Positions 1 to 7,362 of a stretch of 64,000 nucleotides of DNA are shown here, one piece after another (position 1 is the first letter of the stretch; every line of letters starts with the position of its first letter). The DNA comes from an uncultured Alphaproteobacteria bacterium. Lineage in GTDB: Bacteria; Pseudomonadota; Alphaproteobacteria; HIMB59; GCA-002718135. The notes beneath the pieces were generated by a model. That model did not search any database and was not told the origin of the DNA. It was given only the letters and a program-made list of their open reading frames with translations. The DNA lies in NCBI GenBank assembly GCA_902595425.1, contig CACJPV010000005.1, positions 23,959 through 87,958 of the forward strand. The letters are read 5' to 3'. The position numbers and the translations under genes were made by a program.

Positions 1-1
1 T

Positions 2-880
2 GATGTAGTTGATTTTAAAAAACAAATATCTCAAAGCTTGTCTAAACACTCTAGTGCTATTTTAATGGATCCAGTTTATTCAATTCCAAGGCTGTTAAAT
101 ACTAGCCAATCTAATGGATTAATAATTACACTAGAAGATCATTTATTTGCTGAAAAAGGAAAAGGAAGATATTCAAAAAATATTCAAAATTGGACTGTTG
201 AAAAAATAAAGAAAATAGGTGGTGATGCTGTCAAAGTACTTGCATGGTATCGACCAGATAGTGATAAAAAATCTATTCAACATCAAAAAAAATATATTGA
301 AAATGTTGGTAAGCAATGTGAAAAATACGATATACCTTTTTTACTTGAGCTATTAGTTTACCCTTTTAAAAATGAGATAGGCTATTCTAAAGATTATAAA
401 GAACAACAAGGTAAAGATCATAATCATGTTATAGATAGTGTTAAAGAATTTTCTAAATCAAAATATAAAGTTGATATTTTTAAATTAGAAAGTCCTGTAG
501 ATAGCACAAAGTTAGAGAATGATAAATTTTCAAAAGAAACAGAAAAAGCTTTTAAACAATTGTCTATTGCAACAAGAAATATTCCATGGGTAATGCTATC
601 TTCGGGAATGAGTAAAAAATCTTTTTATAATTGTTTAAAATTAGCATATAAAAATGGTGCCTCTGGATACCTCGCTGGTAGAACAATATGGCTTGATGCA
701 TTTAGGGATTACCCAAATAATTTAAAAATTAAAAAAAATCTTAATAAAGAAAGTGTAAATTATATAAAAAAATTAAACTTACTTACTAAAAATAAAGCGA
801 GGTCTTTAAAAAGTTATTTAAAAAATAATTTTGTAAAAAAAGAATCAATAAACTTTAAAAATACGTATAAAGGTTTTTAA
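2..880 (+). CDS. yihT: LacD/YihT-family class I sugar-phosphate aldolase (5' partial); candidate 6-deoxy-6-sulfofructose-1-phosphate aldolase
   Basis: The reading frame is open to the left window edge, so the gene starts outside. The TTG at 38 is an internal Leu codon, because the upstream in-frame codons continue the family pattern. Seen: an ...SSAILMD strand, then FKLESP with the probable Schiff-base Lys at nt 482-484, then PWVMLSSG and GASGYLAGR, the phosphate/anion-binding end of the barrel. Known: LacD cleaves tagatose-1,6-bisphosphate, and its relative YihT cleaves sulfofructose-1-phosphate to DHAP and (S)-sulfolactaldehyde. The spacing and wording of these motifs resemble YihT as I remember it. 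The stop overlaps the next ATG by 1 nt (TAATG), so it is co-transcribed with the isomerase. The sulfosugar role is inferred mainly from the nearby YihV-like kinase and ComDE; an ordinary LacD role is the alternative. Confidence 0.72.
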   Translation, partial: DVVDFKKQISQSLSKHSSAILMDPVYSIPRLLNTSQSNGLIITLEDHLFAEKGKGRYSKNIQNWTVEKIKKIGGDAVKVLAWYRPDSDKKSIQHQKKYIENVGKQCEKYDIPFLLELLVYPFKNEIGYSKDYKEQQGKDHNHVIDSVKEFSKSKYKVDIFKLESPVDSTKLENDKFSKETEKAFKQLSIATRNIPWVMLSSGMSKKSFYNCLKLAYKNGASGYLAGRTIWLDAFRDYPNNLKIKKNLNKESVNYIKKLNLLTKNKARSLKSYLKNNFVKKESINFKNTYKGF

Positions 881-2259
881 TGATTGGTTGTCTAAGTTTA
901 GCAAGAGAAACATTTGATATTGAGTTTGCTAAGAAGAAATTAGTAAAAACAAAAAAAATACTAAAAAAATTAAATAAAAATATTAGTTTTTTTGATGATT
1001 TAATAACAAATGATAAAATAGGTGAAGAAGCAGTAAATTTTTTTAATAAAATAAACTGTTCAAGATTTATTGTTATTCAATCAACTTTTACTGATGCAAA
1101 ATTTATTTCTTCATTTGTTAAAAAATTTAAGAAACCAATATTATTTGTATCATTTAAAGAAAAAAGAACAGGAGGACGCTTAAGACTTAATTCTCTTTGT
1201 GGAATTAATTTAGGATTGCATGCATTAATCAAAAATAAATTTTATTCAAATTTTATAATTCACTCAAATAATGAAGAAGCTTTTACAAAAGAAGTTTTAA
1301 AGTTTATAAAAAATAAAATTTTTTTTAAGAAAATAAATTATTTTAAAAAACTACCAAATTCAAAAAAAATTCAAAAAAAATCAATTGAATTTAAACAACC
1401 AAAAATTGGTATAATTGGAGAAAGACCAGAAGGTTTTGATACATGCGATTTTAACAGTAAAGAACTAAAAAACAAATTTAATGCTAAGTTAGCAAATATT
1501 AATCTAGAAAAATTATTTGATATCTCAAGTAATATTGAAAAAAAAACAATTAATTTAACAAAAAAAAATATCAGCAATAATCTAAAAAATATAAATAAAT
1601 TAAATCAAAAAGAATTAAATAAAAGTATATCTTTATTCCACGGACTTGAAAAATTACATGAAAAACAAAAAATTGATGCTTTTGCTGTTCGGTGTTGGCC
1701 AGAAATGTTTACAGAGTATGGTTGTGCTTCATGTGGACCAATGGCCATGATGAACGAAAAAAAAATAAGTGCTGCATGTGAGGCCGATGTTCTTGGAAGT
1801 TTGAGTTGTAATATATTAAATCAACTAAATAATAAACCTGCTTTACTTGTAGATATTGTCGATGTTGATGAGAAAGACAACACTACAGTTTTTTGGCATT
1901 GTGGACTAGCTCCTCTCAGTATGGCTGAAAAAAATACACCTAGTGCTACTGTACACTCGAATAGAAGAAAACCACTTCTTCATAACTTTGCATTTAAAGC
2001 TGGTGAAATTACAATCTTTCGAGTTTCAAAATCAGAAAATAAATTAAAATTTATTTTAATGAGGGGAAAAGTACTTAAAAGAAAAAACTCCTTTTCTGGA
2101 ACATCAGGTGTAATAAGTTTAGGTCCAAATACATTCAAGAAAATTAAAAATTTATTTTTAAGTGGTCTTGAGCATCATGTAAGCTTTACTTATGGCGATG
2201 TGATTGAAGATATTAAAAGTCTAGGAAAGCAGTTAAGAATTCCGACATATACAATATGA
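880..2259 (+). CDS. L-fucose/arabinose isomerase-like sugar isomerase (COG2407 type); candidate sulfoquinovose isomerase
   Basis: A 459 aa protein with a degenerate, Lys/Asn-rich N-terminal half and a well-conserved C-terminal half. Visible motifs are RCWPEMF, a Cys-rich GCASCGP, AACEADVLGS, DIVDVDE, WHCGLAPLS, HSNRR, FSGTSGV and GLEHHVSFTYGD. These are the metal-site and C-terminal signatures of fucose-isomerase-like proteins. Such enzymes interconvert aldoses and ketoses; members of this superfamily serve as sulfoquinovose isomerase (SqvD/SftI type) in some sulfoglycolytic bacteria. It starts in the TAATG overlap with the aldolase and overlaps the following gene by 4 nt (ATGA), so the three genes form one tight operon. 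The neighbours suggest sulfoquinovose-to-sulfofructose isomerisation. That substrate is inferred; fucose, arabinose or another C6 sugar is possible. Confidence 0.75.
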   Translation: MIGCLSLARETFDIEFAKKKLVKTKKILKKLNKNISFFDDLITNDKIGEEAVNFFNKINCSRFIVIQSTFTDAKFISSFVKKFKKPILFVSFKEKRTGGRLRLNSLCGINLGLHALIKNKFYSNFIIHSNNEEAFTKEVLKFIKNKIFFKKINYFKKLPNSKKIQKKSIEFKQPKIGIIGERPEGFDTCDFNSKELKNKFNAKLANINLEKLFDISSNIEKKTINLTKKNISNNLKNINKLNQKELNKSISLFHGLEKLHEKQKIDAFAVRCWPEMFTEYGCASCGPMAMMNEKKISAACEADVLGSLSCNILNQLNNKPALLVDIVDVDEKDNTTVFWHCGLAPLSMAEKNTPSATVHSNRRKPLLHNFAFKAGEITIFRVSKSENKLKFILMRGKVLKRKNSFSGTSGVISLGPNTFKKIKNLFLSGLEHHVSFTYGDVIEDIKSLGKQLRIPTYTI

Positions 2260-3344
2260 GTGAAACTATAAAATATGGAATAATTGGAACTGGTGTAATG
2301 GGCCAAGAACATATTCAGAATATAAATCTAATTAAGAATGCAGAAGTAGTAGCAATTTGTGATACGAATGAAGGTTCTAGAAACAAAGCTAAATCATTAG
2401 TGAAAGAGTCAACAAAATTTTACAATAGTTTAAATGAATTAATAAGTACAAATATTGCAGATGCTTATATTATTGCTACACCTAATTTTACACACATAGA
2501 TGTATTAGAACAAATTTTAAAAACAAATAAACATTTGTTAATTGAAAAACCGCTATGCACAATTACTGAGGATTGTAAAAAATTTCAGACACTTTCAAAA
2601 AACTATTCAAAGATAATTTGGACTGGGATGGAATACAGATACATGCCCCCCGTAAAAAAATTAATTGAAGAAATTCATAACAATGTAATTGGTAAAATAA
2701 AAATGCTATCTATTCGTGAACATCGATTTCCTTTTTTACACAAAGTTGATGATTGGAATAGATTTTCTGTTAACACGGGAGGTACATTAGTTGAAAAGTG
2801 TTGTCACTTCTTTGACTTGATGCGACTCGTTATTCAAAGTGAGCCAATCAAAGTTTATGCGAGTGGAAATCAGGATATTAATCATTTAGATGAAAAATAT
2901 AATGGTAAAACTCCGGACATTTTAGATAACGCTTTTGTAATTGTAGATTTTGAAAACGGTGTTCGTGGAATGCTTGATTTATGTATGTTTGCAGAAAATT
3001 CAGAATACCAAGAAGAGATTGTTGCTGTTGGTGATTTGGGAAAAATTGAAACTTTTGTTCCATCAAGTGCTTCAGGGAGAGACTCTTCAGAAGTTAGAAT
3101 TGGTATGCGAAAAGATAATTTTACTAAATCAATAGAAGTAAAAGTTGATAAAGAAATTTTATTAGCAGGCCATCACCACGGCTCAACTTACTATGAACAT
3201 CTAGCTTTTATAAATTCTATTTTAAACAATAAAAAACCAGATGTATCTCTAAGAGATGGATTAATGTCAGTTGCTATTGGTGAGGCAGCTGAAAACTCAA
3301 TCAAAGAAAACAGAGTTGTATTTATGAAAGAGTTAAATCTATAA
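2256..3344 (+). CDS. Gfo/Idh/MocA-family NAD(P)-dependent protein; candidate NAD-dependent glycosidase or sugar dehydrogenase
   Basis: A 362 aa protein with an N-terminal Rossmann fold: GIIGTGVMGQEH at about residues 8-19, then the family EKP motif in LLIEKPLC. It has the usual C-terminal alpha/beta domain, with GGTLVEKCCHFFD carrying a likely catalytic His. Known: the family includes inositol and glucose-fructose dehydrogenases, and also glycosidases that act by transient NAD+ oxidation (GH4/GH109-like, including reported sulfoquinovosidases of this fold). Its translation is coupled to the isomerase by ATGA overlap. Its 3' end overlaps the convergent 2-hydroxyacid dehydrogenase gene by 6 nt. 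Inferred: it may release sulfoquinovose from its glycosides or oxidise/epimerise the free sugar. The family assignment is firm; the substrate is not. Confidence 0.8.
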   Translation: MSETIKYGIIGTGVMGQEHIQNINLIKNAEVVAICDTNEGSRNKAKSLVKESTKFYNSLNELISTNIADAYIIATPNFTHIDVLEQILKTNKHLLIEKPLCTITEDCKKFQTLSKNYSKIIWTGMEYRYMPPVKKLIEEIHNNVIGKIKMLSIREHRFPFLHKVDDWNRFSVNTGGTLVEKCCHFFDLMRLVIQSEPIKVYASGNQDINHLDEKYNGKTPDILDNAFVIVDFENGVRGMLDLCMFAENSEYQEEIVAVGDLGKIETFVPSSASGRDSSEVRIGMRKDNFTKSIEVKVDKEILLAGHHHGSTYYEHLAFINSILNNKKPDVSLRDGLMSVAIGEAAENSIKENRVVFMKELNL

Positions 3345-4262
3345 ATTAAAAAATTCTTTTACGGCATTAGCTATAAAGTCACTGACTCTTATATTAGACT
3401 CTTCAGTCACTCCTGCAACATGGGGTGTGAGTAAGCAATTTGTATTATTTTTTATTTTATCTAAAAAAGATTTAGGCACAGGCTCTGCATTATAAACATC
3501 AAGAGCAAATCCAGATATTAGTTTTTCATCATAAGCTCTTATTAAATCTTCTTCATTAACTATGGACCCTCGAGAAGAATTAATGATAACAGGATGTTTT
3601 AACATTTTCTTAAAAGCGCTATAATTTAATAAATTTCTTGTATCTTCATTAAGAGGCAAATGAATTGAAATTATATCTGACATTCTAAAAACATCATTTA
3701 TATCATGTAATTTAGTATCAAATTGATTACCAACGCTTGGATCAAGATATGGATCGTAAGCAATGATTTTTACATCAAAAACTTTAGCTAAAATAGATAC
3801 TTTTTTTGCAATTAAACCAAAACCCAGTAAACCAATCGTTTTACCTTTGAGTTCTCTTGAAGTAATTGAGGTTCGAGGCCAATTTGCCATCAAAGTTTCT
3901 TGATGCATTAAGGGAATATTTTTTAATAATGTAAGAGATGCATTAATTACATATTCTGCAACAGAGTTGGCATTCATTCCTGTAGCTGGCTGCACATGAA
4001 TATTATGATTTTTACAATACTCAGTATCTATATTATCAAGACCTACACCTAAACGTCCAACAAATTTTAGATTATGAGCCTTCTCTAGAACTTTTTTATT
4101 AACTTGTGTTTTATTCCTTACAATTAAAGCATCAAAACTATTAATTATTTTTTTTAATTCATCAATATTTGTTGATAGATCATGATCAACGGTAACATCA
4201 AAATTTAATTTAAGCATCTCAACACATTTGATATCCATAAATTCAGTTATCAAAATTTTCAT
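3339..4262 (-). CDS. slcC: D-isomer-specific 2-hydroxyacid dehydrogenase, SerA-like; probable (S)-sulfolactate dehydrogenase
   Basis: A 307 aa protein. The catalytic triad is visible as R231 (NSSRGS), E260 (NAEPVP) and H281 (TPHVAG). The NAD-binding loop is GFGLIA (147-152) with D170 after the second strand, which favours NAD+. It lacks the ACT domain of longer SerA proteins. Known: SlcC, a SerA-like enzyme of about this length, oxidises (S)-sulfolactate to sulfopyruvate. The immediately adjacent ComD/ComE-type genes would decarboxylate sulfopyruvate, which is the main argument for this assignment. It is the last gene of the long minus-strand string, 4 nt after the kinase. Alternatives are phosphoglycerate or another 2-hydroxyacid dehydrogenase. 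Confidence 0.7.
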   Translation of the reverse strand: MKILITEFMDIKCVEMLKLNFDVTVDHDLSTNIDELKKIINSFDALIVRNKTQVNKKVLEKAHNLKFVGRLGVGLDNIDTEYCKNHNIHVQPATGMNANSVAEYVINASLTLLKNIPLMHQETLMANWPRTSITSRELKGKTIGLLGFGLIAKKVSILAKVFDVKIIAYDPYLDPSVGNQFDTKLHDINDVFRMSDIISIHLPLNEDTRNLLNYSAFKKMLKHPVIINSSRGSIVNEEDLIRAYDEKLISGFALDVYNAEPVPKSFLDKIKNNTNCLLTPHVAGVTEESNIRVSDFIANAVKEFFNL

Positions 4263-4266
4263 AAAA

Positions 4267-5172
4267 CTATATTTCCTTTAATTGTATTTTTTTTACAAAC
4301 TTTTTAACAGATGAAAGTTTAGGTAATGAATAGATTCCTCCATTTTTAGTACATTTTAAGGAAGCTGTTGCTGTGGCTAGTTTCATAGTATTTTGCAAAG
4401 AATACTTTTGATGAATAAAAGTTGCAAAAGCTCCATGGAAGACATCTCCTGCACAATTTGTTTCAACAACTTTTATTTTTGGAGGTTTACAATTAAAAAT
4501 TAAACCATTTTCAATCCAATAAACTCCTTTTTCACCAGCCGTTATTGCATAAAATTTATTTTTTATTGAATACATTTTCTTTAATGAGCCAACAATTGAG
4601 TTAATTTTTGTATATTCAAATGCTCCTGTCTCAGAAAAAATAAGATGAGAGGATAAATCAATTATTTGTTTAATTTTTGTGTTTAATTTATAATTATCAA
4701 GATCGACAACATGATTTAATTTTTTTTTATTGCAAGTTTTGGATATATAAAGAGTTGCTTCAACCCATCTCAAATCAGACATGATTGTTGTACATTTTTC
4801 AAATGAGATTTTAGGTAATTTTTTATTATTAACTAATTTTTTCTCACTAAAAGCAGCCAAGAGTCTTTCTCCTTTTTTATCCTCGTAAACAAAACTTTGT
4901 GATGATTGAGCCCCTTTAATTGTAATAATATTATCATGTTTAATTTTAAATTTTTTTAACTCTCTTCTTAAATATTTAGAAGCATCATCATCTCCCAACC
5001 TGCCAATAAATGAAGTATTCATTCCAAGTTTTTTTATGGTAAAACTTGCAACTGCTGCAGAACCTCCAAGTCTTTTTTCTATCCCATGTGCAAGAACTTT
5101 AACTGGTTTTTTTGGGAAAGTATCAATTTTAACAATATGATCTAGAAAGACTGATCCTACGCAAATAATCAT
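4267..5172 (-). CDS. yihV: PfkB/ribokinase-family sugar kinase, YihV-like; candidate sulfofructose kinase
   Basis: A 301 aa protein with PfkB signatures: GGSAAVA near residue 36 and the C-terminal catalytic motif around 239-246 with base D243. Several segments match what I recall of E. coli YihV (6-deoxy-6-sulfofructose kinase): SSQS at 90-93, DLRW at 133-136 (the Arg contacts the sulfonate in YihV), FSETG at 179-183, and CAGDVFHGA followed by LKCTKNGG. One oddity: the usual GAGD anion-hole motif reads CAGD here. Expected reaction: ATP + sulfofructose to sulfofructose-1-phosphate, the substrate of the YihT-like aldolase on the other strand. It lies 21 nt after comE and 4 nt before slcC. Ordinary ribo- or fructokinase activity cannot be excluded. 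Confidence 0.75.
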   Translation of the reverse strand: MIICVGSVFLDHIVKIDTFPKKPVKVLAHGIEKRLGGSAAVASFTIKKLGMNTSFIGRLGDDDASKYLRRELKKFKIKHDNIITIKGAQSSQSFVYEDKKGERLLAAFSEKKLVNNKKLPKISFEKCTTIMSDLRWVEATLYISKTCNKKKLNHVVDLDNYKLNTKIKQIIDLSSHLIFSETGAFEYTKINSIVGSLKKMYSIKNKFYAITAGEKGVYWIENGLIFNCKPPKIKVVETNCAGDVFHGAFATFIHQKYSLQNTMKLATATASLKCTKNGGIYSLPKLSSVKKFVKKIQLKEI

Positions 5173-5193
5173 TATTAGATTATATATTAAAAA

Positions 5194-5763
5194 TTAGAGG
5201 TAAGGAACTAAACCTATTACTTTTCGAAATCGATCCCTTATTGTAACAGCATTTAGTGGTATTGGTTTTATTGGCACATTACCTGATTGTATTTTAGAAA
5301 TAATAACATACGAATTATTTTTATCAGCTAACGCTTTCTTTAAGTTTTCATCTGTTTCTTCGCCAGAGCACTCTATGACATTTTTACATCCAGCCCCAAT
5401 AGCAACATCTTTCAATGAGGTGCTCTCATTAGTAAATGTTTTTTGATCTCCAGTAGAGCCATAAGAACCATTATCCACTATTAGAAGAGTATAGTTTGAA
5501 GGCGCTCTATTACCAATAGTTGCGAGTGTGTTCATATTCATTAAAACTGAACCATCACCATCAATACTAATAACATTTCTATCAATTGCTAAGGAAAGAC
5601 CTAAACCAATTGATGATGCTAAACCCATACTGCCTAACATATAAAAATAATTTGGACTGTCGTTAATTTTATATAATTCTTGTGAGGGAAGACCGATGTT
5701 GCATATAACCAATTCATCCTTAATCGTTTCTTTCAAAAGATTTAATAATTCAAATCTATTCAT
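5194..5763 (-). CDS. comE: Sulfopyruvate decarboxylase beta subunit (TPP-binding PP domain), ComE-like
   Basis: A 189 aa protein consisting only of a thiamine-diphosphate PP domain. The GDG motif (DGDGS at 68-72) is followed about 25 residues later by the DNGSYG Asn (N98), the Mg/TPP-binding signature. Its length matches ComE of the split sulfopyruvate decarboxylase rather than the single-chain phosphonopyruvate decarboxylase. Paired with the upstream PYR-domain gene (2 nt spacing), it should form an alpha/beta enzyme converting sulfopyruvate to sulfoacetaldehyde plus CO2. That is the substrate of the xsc product encoded later in the window. A phosphonopyruvate substrate is the main alternative, but no PEP mutase or phosphonoacetaldehyde hydrolase is visible. 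Confidence 0.82.
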   Translation of the reverse strand: MNRFELLNLLKETIKDELVICNIGLPSQELYKINDSPNYFYMLGSMGLASSIGLGLSLAIDRNVISIDGDGSVLMNMNTLATIGNRAPSNYTLLIVDNGSYGSTGDQKTFTNESTSLKDVAIGAGCKNVIECSGEETDENLKKALADKNNSYVIISKIQSGNVPIKPIPLNAVTIRDRFRKVIGLVPYL

Positions 5764-5765
5764 CT

Positions 5766-6263
5766 TTAATCATCCTTCATTAAATTAAAATTACAAAGTA
5801 TGGCGACAGGACTTTCAATTACTTTTGCGTGATTAGTAAAGGTAGATATTTTATCTAGATCATCTTCGGTATTACAATGAAGCATAGGTATGCGAAGGGT
5901 ATTCAGTATATCTTCAGTGACGCTTGCCATTCCACCCTGAGCTCCAACTGGCTCTCCAGAAGTTCCTCTATAGCTTATCAAGAAAACAACTGGTATTTGG
6001 TATAACTGAAGAAGAGAAACAATAGAATTAACAGAGTTACCAATCCCGGTGTTTTGCATCATAATGCAGGGAAGTTTATTTCCTAAATATGCGCCAGCAC
6101 AAATGCCCATTCCTTCTTCCTCTCTAGGTATAGCTGAATAATAAATATCTTTATCATTCTCTAAAATGGAGATCATGTTTGCTAAAAGCTTACATGGGAC
6201 ACTTAAAAAAAAGTCAGACCCACCTTCTTTTAGGTTAGTAACAATTTTTTGGCTTATTTTCAT
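5766..6263 (-). CDS. comD: Sulfopyruvate decarboxylase alpha subunit (PYR domain), ComD-like
   Basis: A 165 aa stand-alone PYR domain of a TPP enzyme. PREEEGMGICAGAYL (residues 46-60) holds the conserved Glu that activates the thiazolium ring, followed by MMQNTGIGNSVNS and the SYRGTSGEP segment typical of sulfo-/phosphonopyruvate decarboxylases. Its length fits ComD. It lies directly upstream of comE with a 2 nt gap, so the subunits are made together. Split ComD/ComE pairs are known from coenzyme M biosynthesis in archaea and from bacterial sulfolactate degradation. No other coenzyme M genes are visible, so a catabolic role is favoured. Confidence 0.82.
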   Translation of the reverse strand: MKISQKIVTNLKEGGSDFFLSVPCKLLANMISILENDKDIYYSAIPREEEGMGICAGAYLGNKLPCIMMQNTGIGNSVNSIVSLLQLYQIPVVFLISYRGTSGEPVGAQGGMASVTEDILNTLRIPMLHCNTEDDLDKISTFTNHAKVIESPVAILCNFNLMKDD

Positions 6264-6312
6264 GGTATATGATTAATACTTAAATAAAAACTTAAGACAA
6301 GATTTTATTTTT

Positions 6313-7362
6313 TTAAAAATCATTGCGTAATTTAATTTTTATTTTTGATAAATAATTTTTATTTTTTCTTAAGATTGGAGTTGGAAAATTTGATTGATTT
6401 ACTGCATCTGGATAATTTTGCGGCTCTAAACACATCCCATATTGTATCCCATATGATTTATTTTGCTTACCGACATAATTATCTAGCATCATATTACCCG
6501 TATAAAATTGAATTCCTTGTTGGTTGGTAAAATATTCAACACCCATTTTAGTTTTTTTGCTATAAATTTTTGCAATTGGAGACTTCATAGATTGATCTTC
6601 TAAAACATAGTTATGATCAATGCCTCCAGAATCTAAAAATTCTCTATCTATTATAAAAGATTTTCTTAAATCAAACTTTGTACCTGATACTTTTAAAAGA
6701 TTACCTGTTGGAATAGATCCCTGATCAGTTTCGCATATTTCATCAGAGATTATTTGCACAACATGATCCTCATTATTTTGGTAATAACTTTGATGTCCAT
6801 GAAAATTCCAATAATTATGATTGGTAAGATTAACTATTGTGTCTTGATCTGTTGTTGCATGAAACTCAATAGAAAGTTCATTGTGATTATTTAATTCATA
6901 AATTACTTTACAATCAAGATTTCCAGGATAATTTTCTTCCATATCAGGCGAAAGATAACTTAAAACACATTTCGTAGAGTCTGTTTTTTCTTCTATATTA
7001 TCAATATTCCAAATTTTTTTATTAAAACCAGTTTTGCCACCATGTAGATGATTTGGTGGGGTATTTGCATATAGTTTATAATCTTTATCATCTAATGAAA
7101 ACTGAGCACCCCCTATTCTATTAGCAACTCTTCCAACTATAGAATTAAAATACCCATTTGAATTTAGAACACCATCAACATCTCCATAACCCAGAAGAAC
7201 ATCCTCAGTTATTTCTTCCCTGTTAAGATAAGGAATATGAACCTCATGAATATATCCTCCATAAGTATAAAATTTATAACTAAAATTATTATCATTTACT
7301 ACTTCAACTGACTCAATAGGAAGTGCAGCAGGATTTTCTATTTTGTCTTGATTAATTTTCAT
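6313..7362 (-). CDS. Aldose 1-epimerase (GalM-family mutarotase)
   Basis: A 349 aa protein. A longer frame runs to 7470 inside the upstream gene, but its first 36 residues are nonsense shared with that gene's other frame. The ATG at 7362 overlaps the upstream TAA by 1 nt and begins a normal GalM N-terminus. Catalytic features are visible: PPNHLHGGKTGFNK, NHNYWNFHG with the acid His, GGIDHNY, and the catalytic Glu in CLEPQNYPDA. It equilibrates alpha and beta anomers of an aldose. In sulfoglycolysis a mutarotase (YihR/SftM role) prepares sulfoquinovose for the isomerase, which fits its place in this operon. Sequence alone does not distinguish it from a glucose/galactose mutarotase. Confidence 0.85.
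   Translation of the reverse strand: MKINQDKIENPAALPIESVEVVNDNNFSYKFYTYGGYIHEVHIPYLNREEITEDVLLGYGDVDGVLNSNGYFNSIVGRVANRIGGAQFSLDDKDYKLYANTPPNHLHGGKTGFNKKIWNIDNIEEKTDSTKCVLSYLSPDMEENYPGNLDCKVIYELNNHNELSIEFHATTDQDTIVNLTNHNYWNFHGHQSYYQNNEDHVVQIISDEICETDQGSIPTGNLLKVSGTKFDLRKSFIIDREFLDSGGIDHNYVLEDQSMKSPIAKIYSKKTKMGVEYFTNQQGIQFYTGNMMLDNYVGKQNKSYGIQYGMCLEPQNYPDAVNQSNFPTPILRKNKNYLSKIKIKLRNDF

Noticed and set aside
5194..6263. Frameshifted single-chain phosphonopyruvate decarboxylase
   Set aside because: Each half has its own start and stop, and each matches the normal length of ComD or ComE; split subunits are the natural state.
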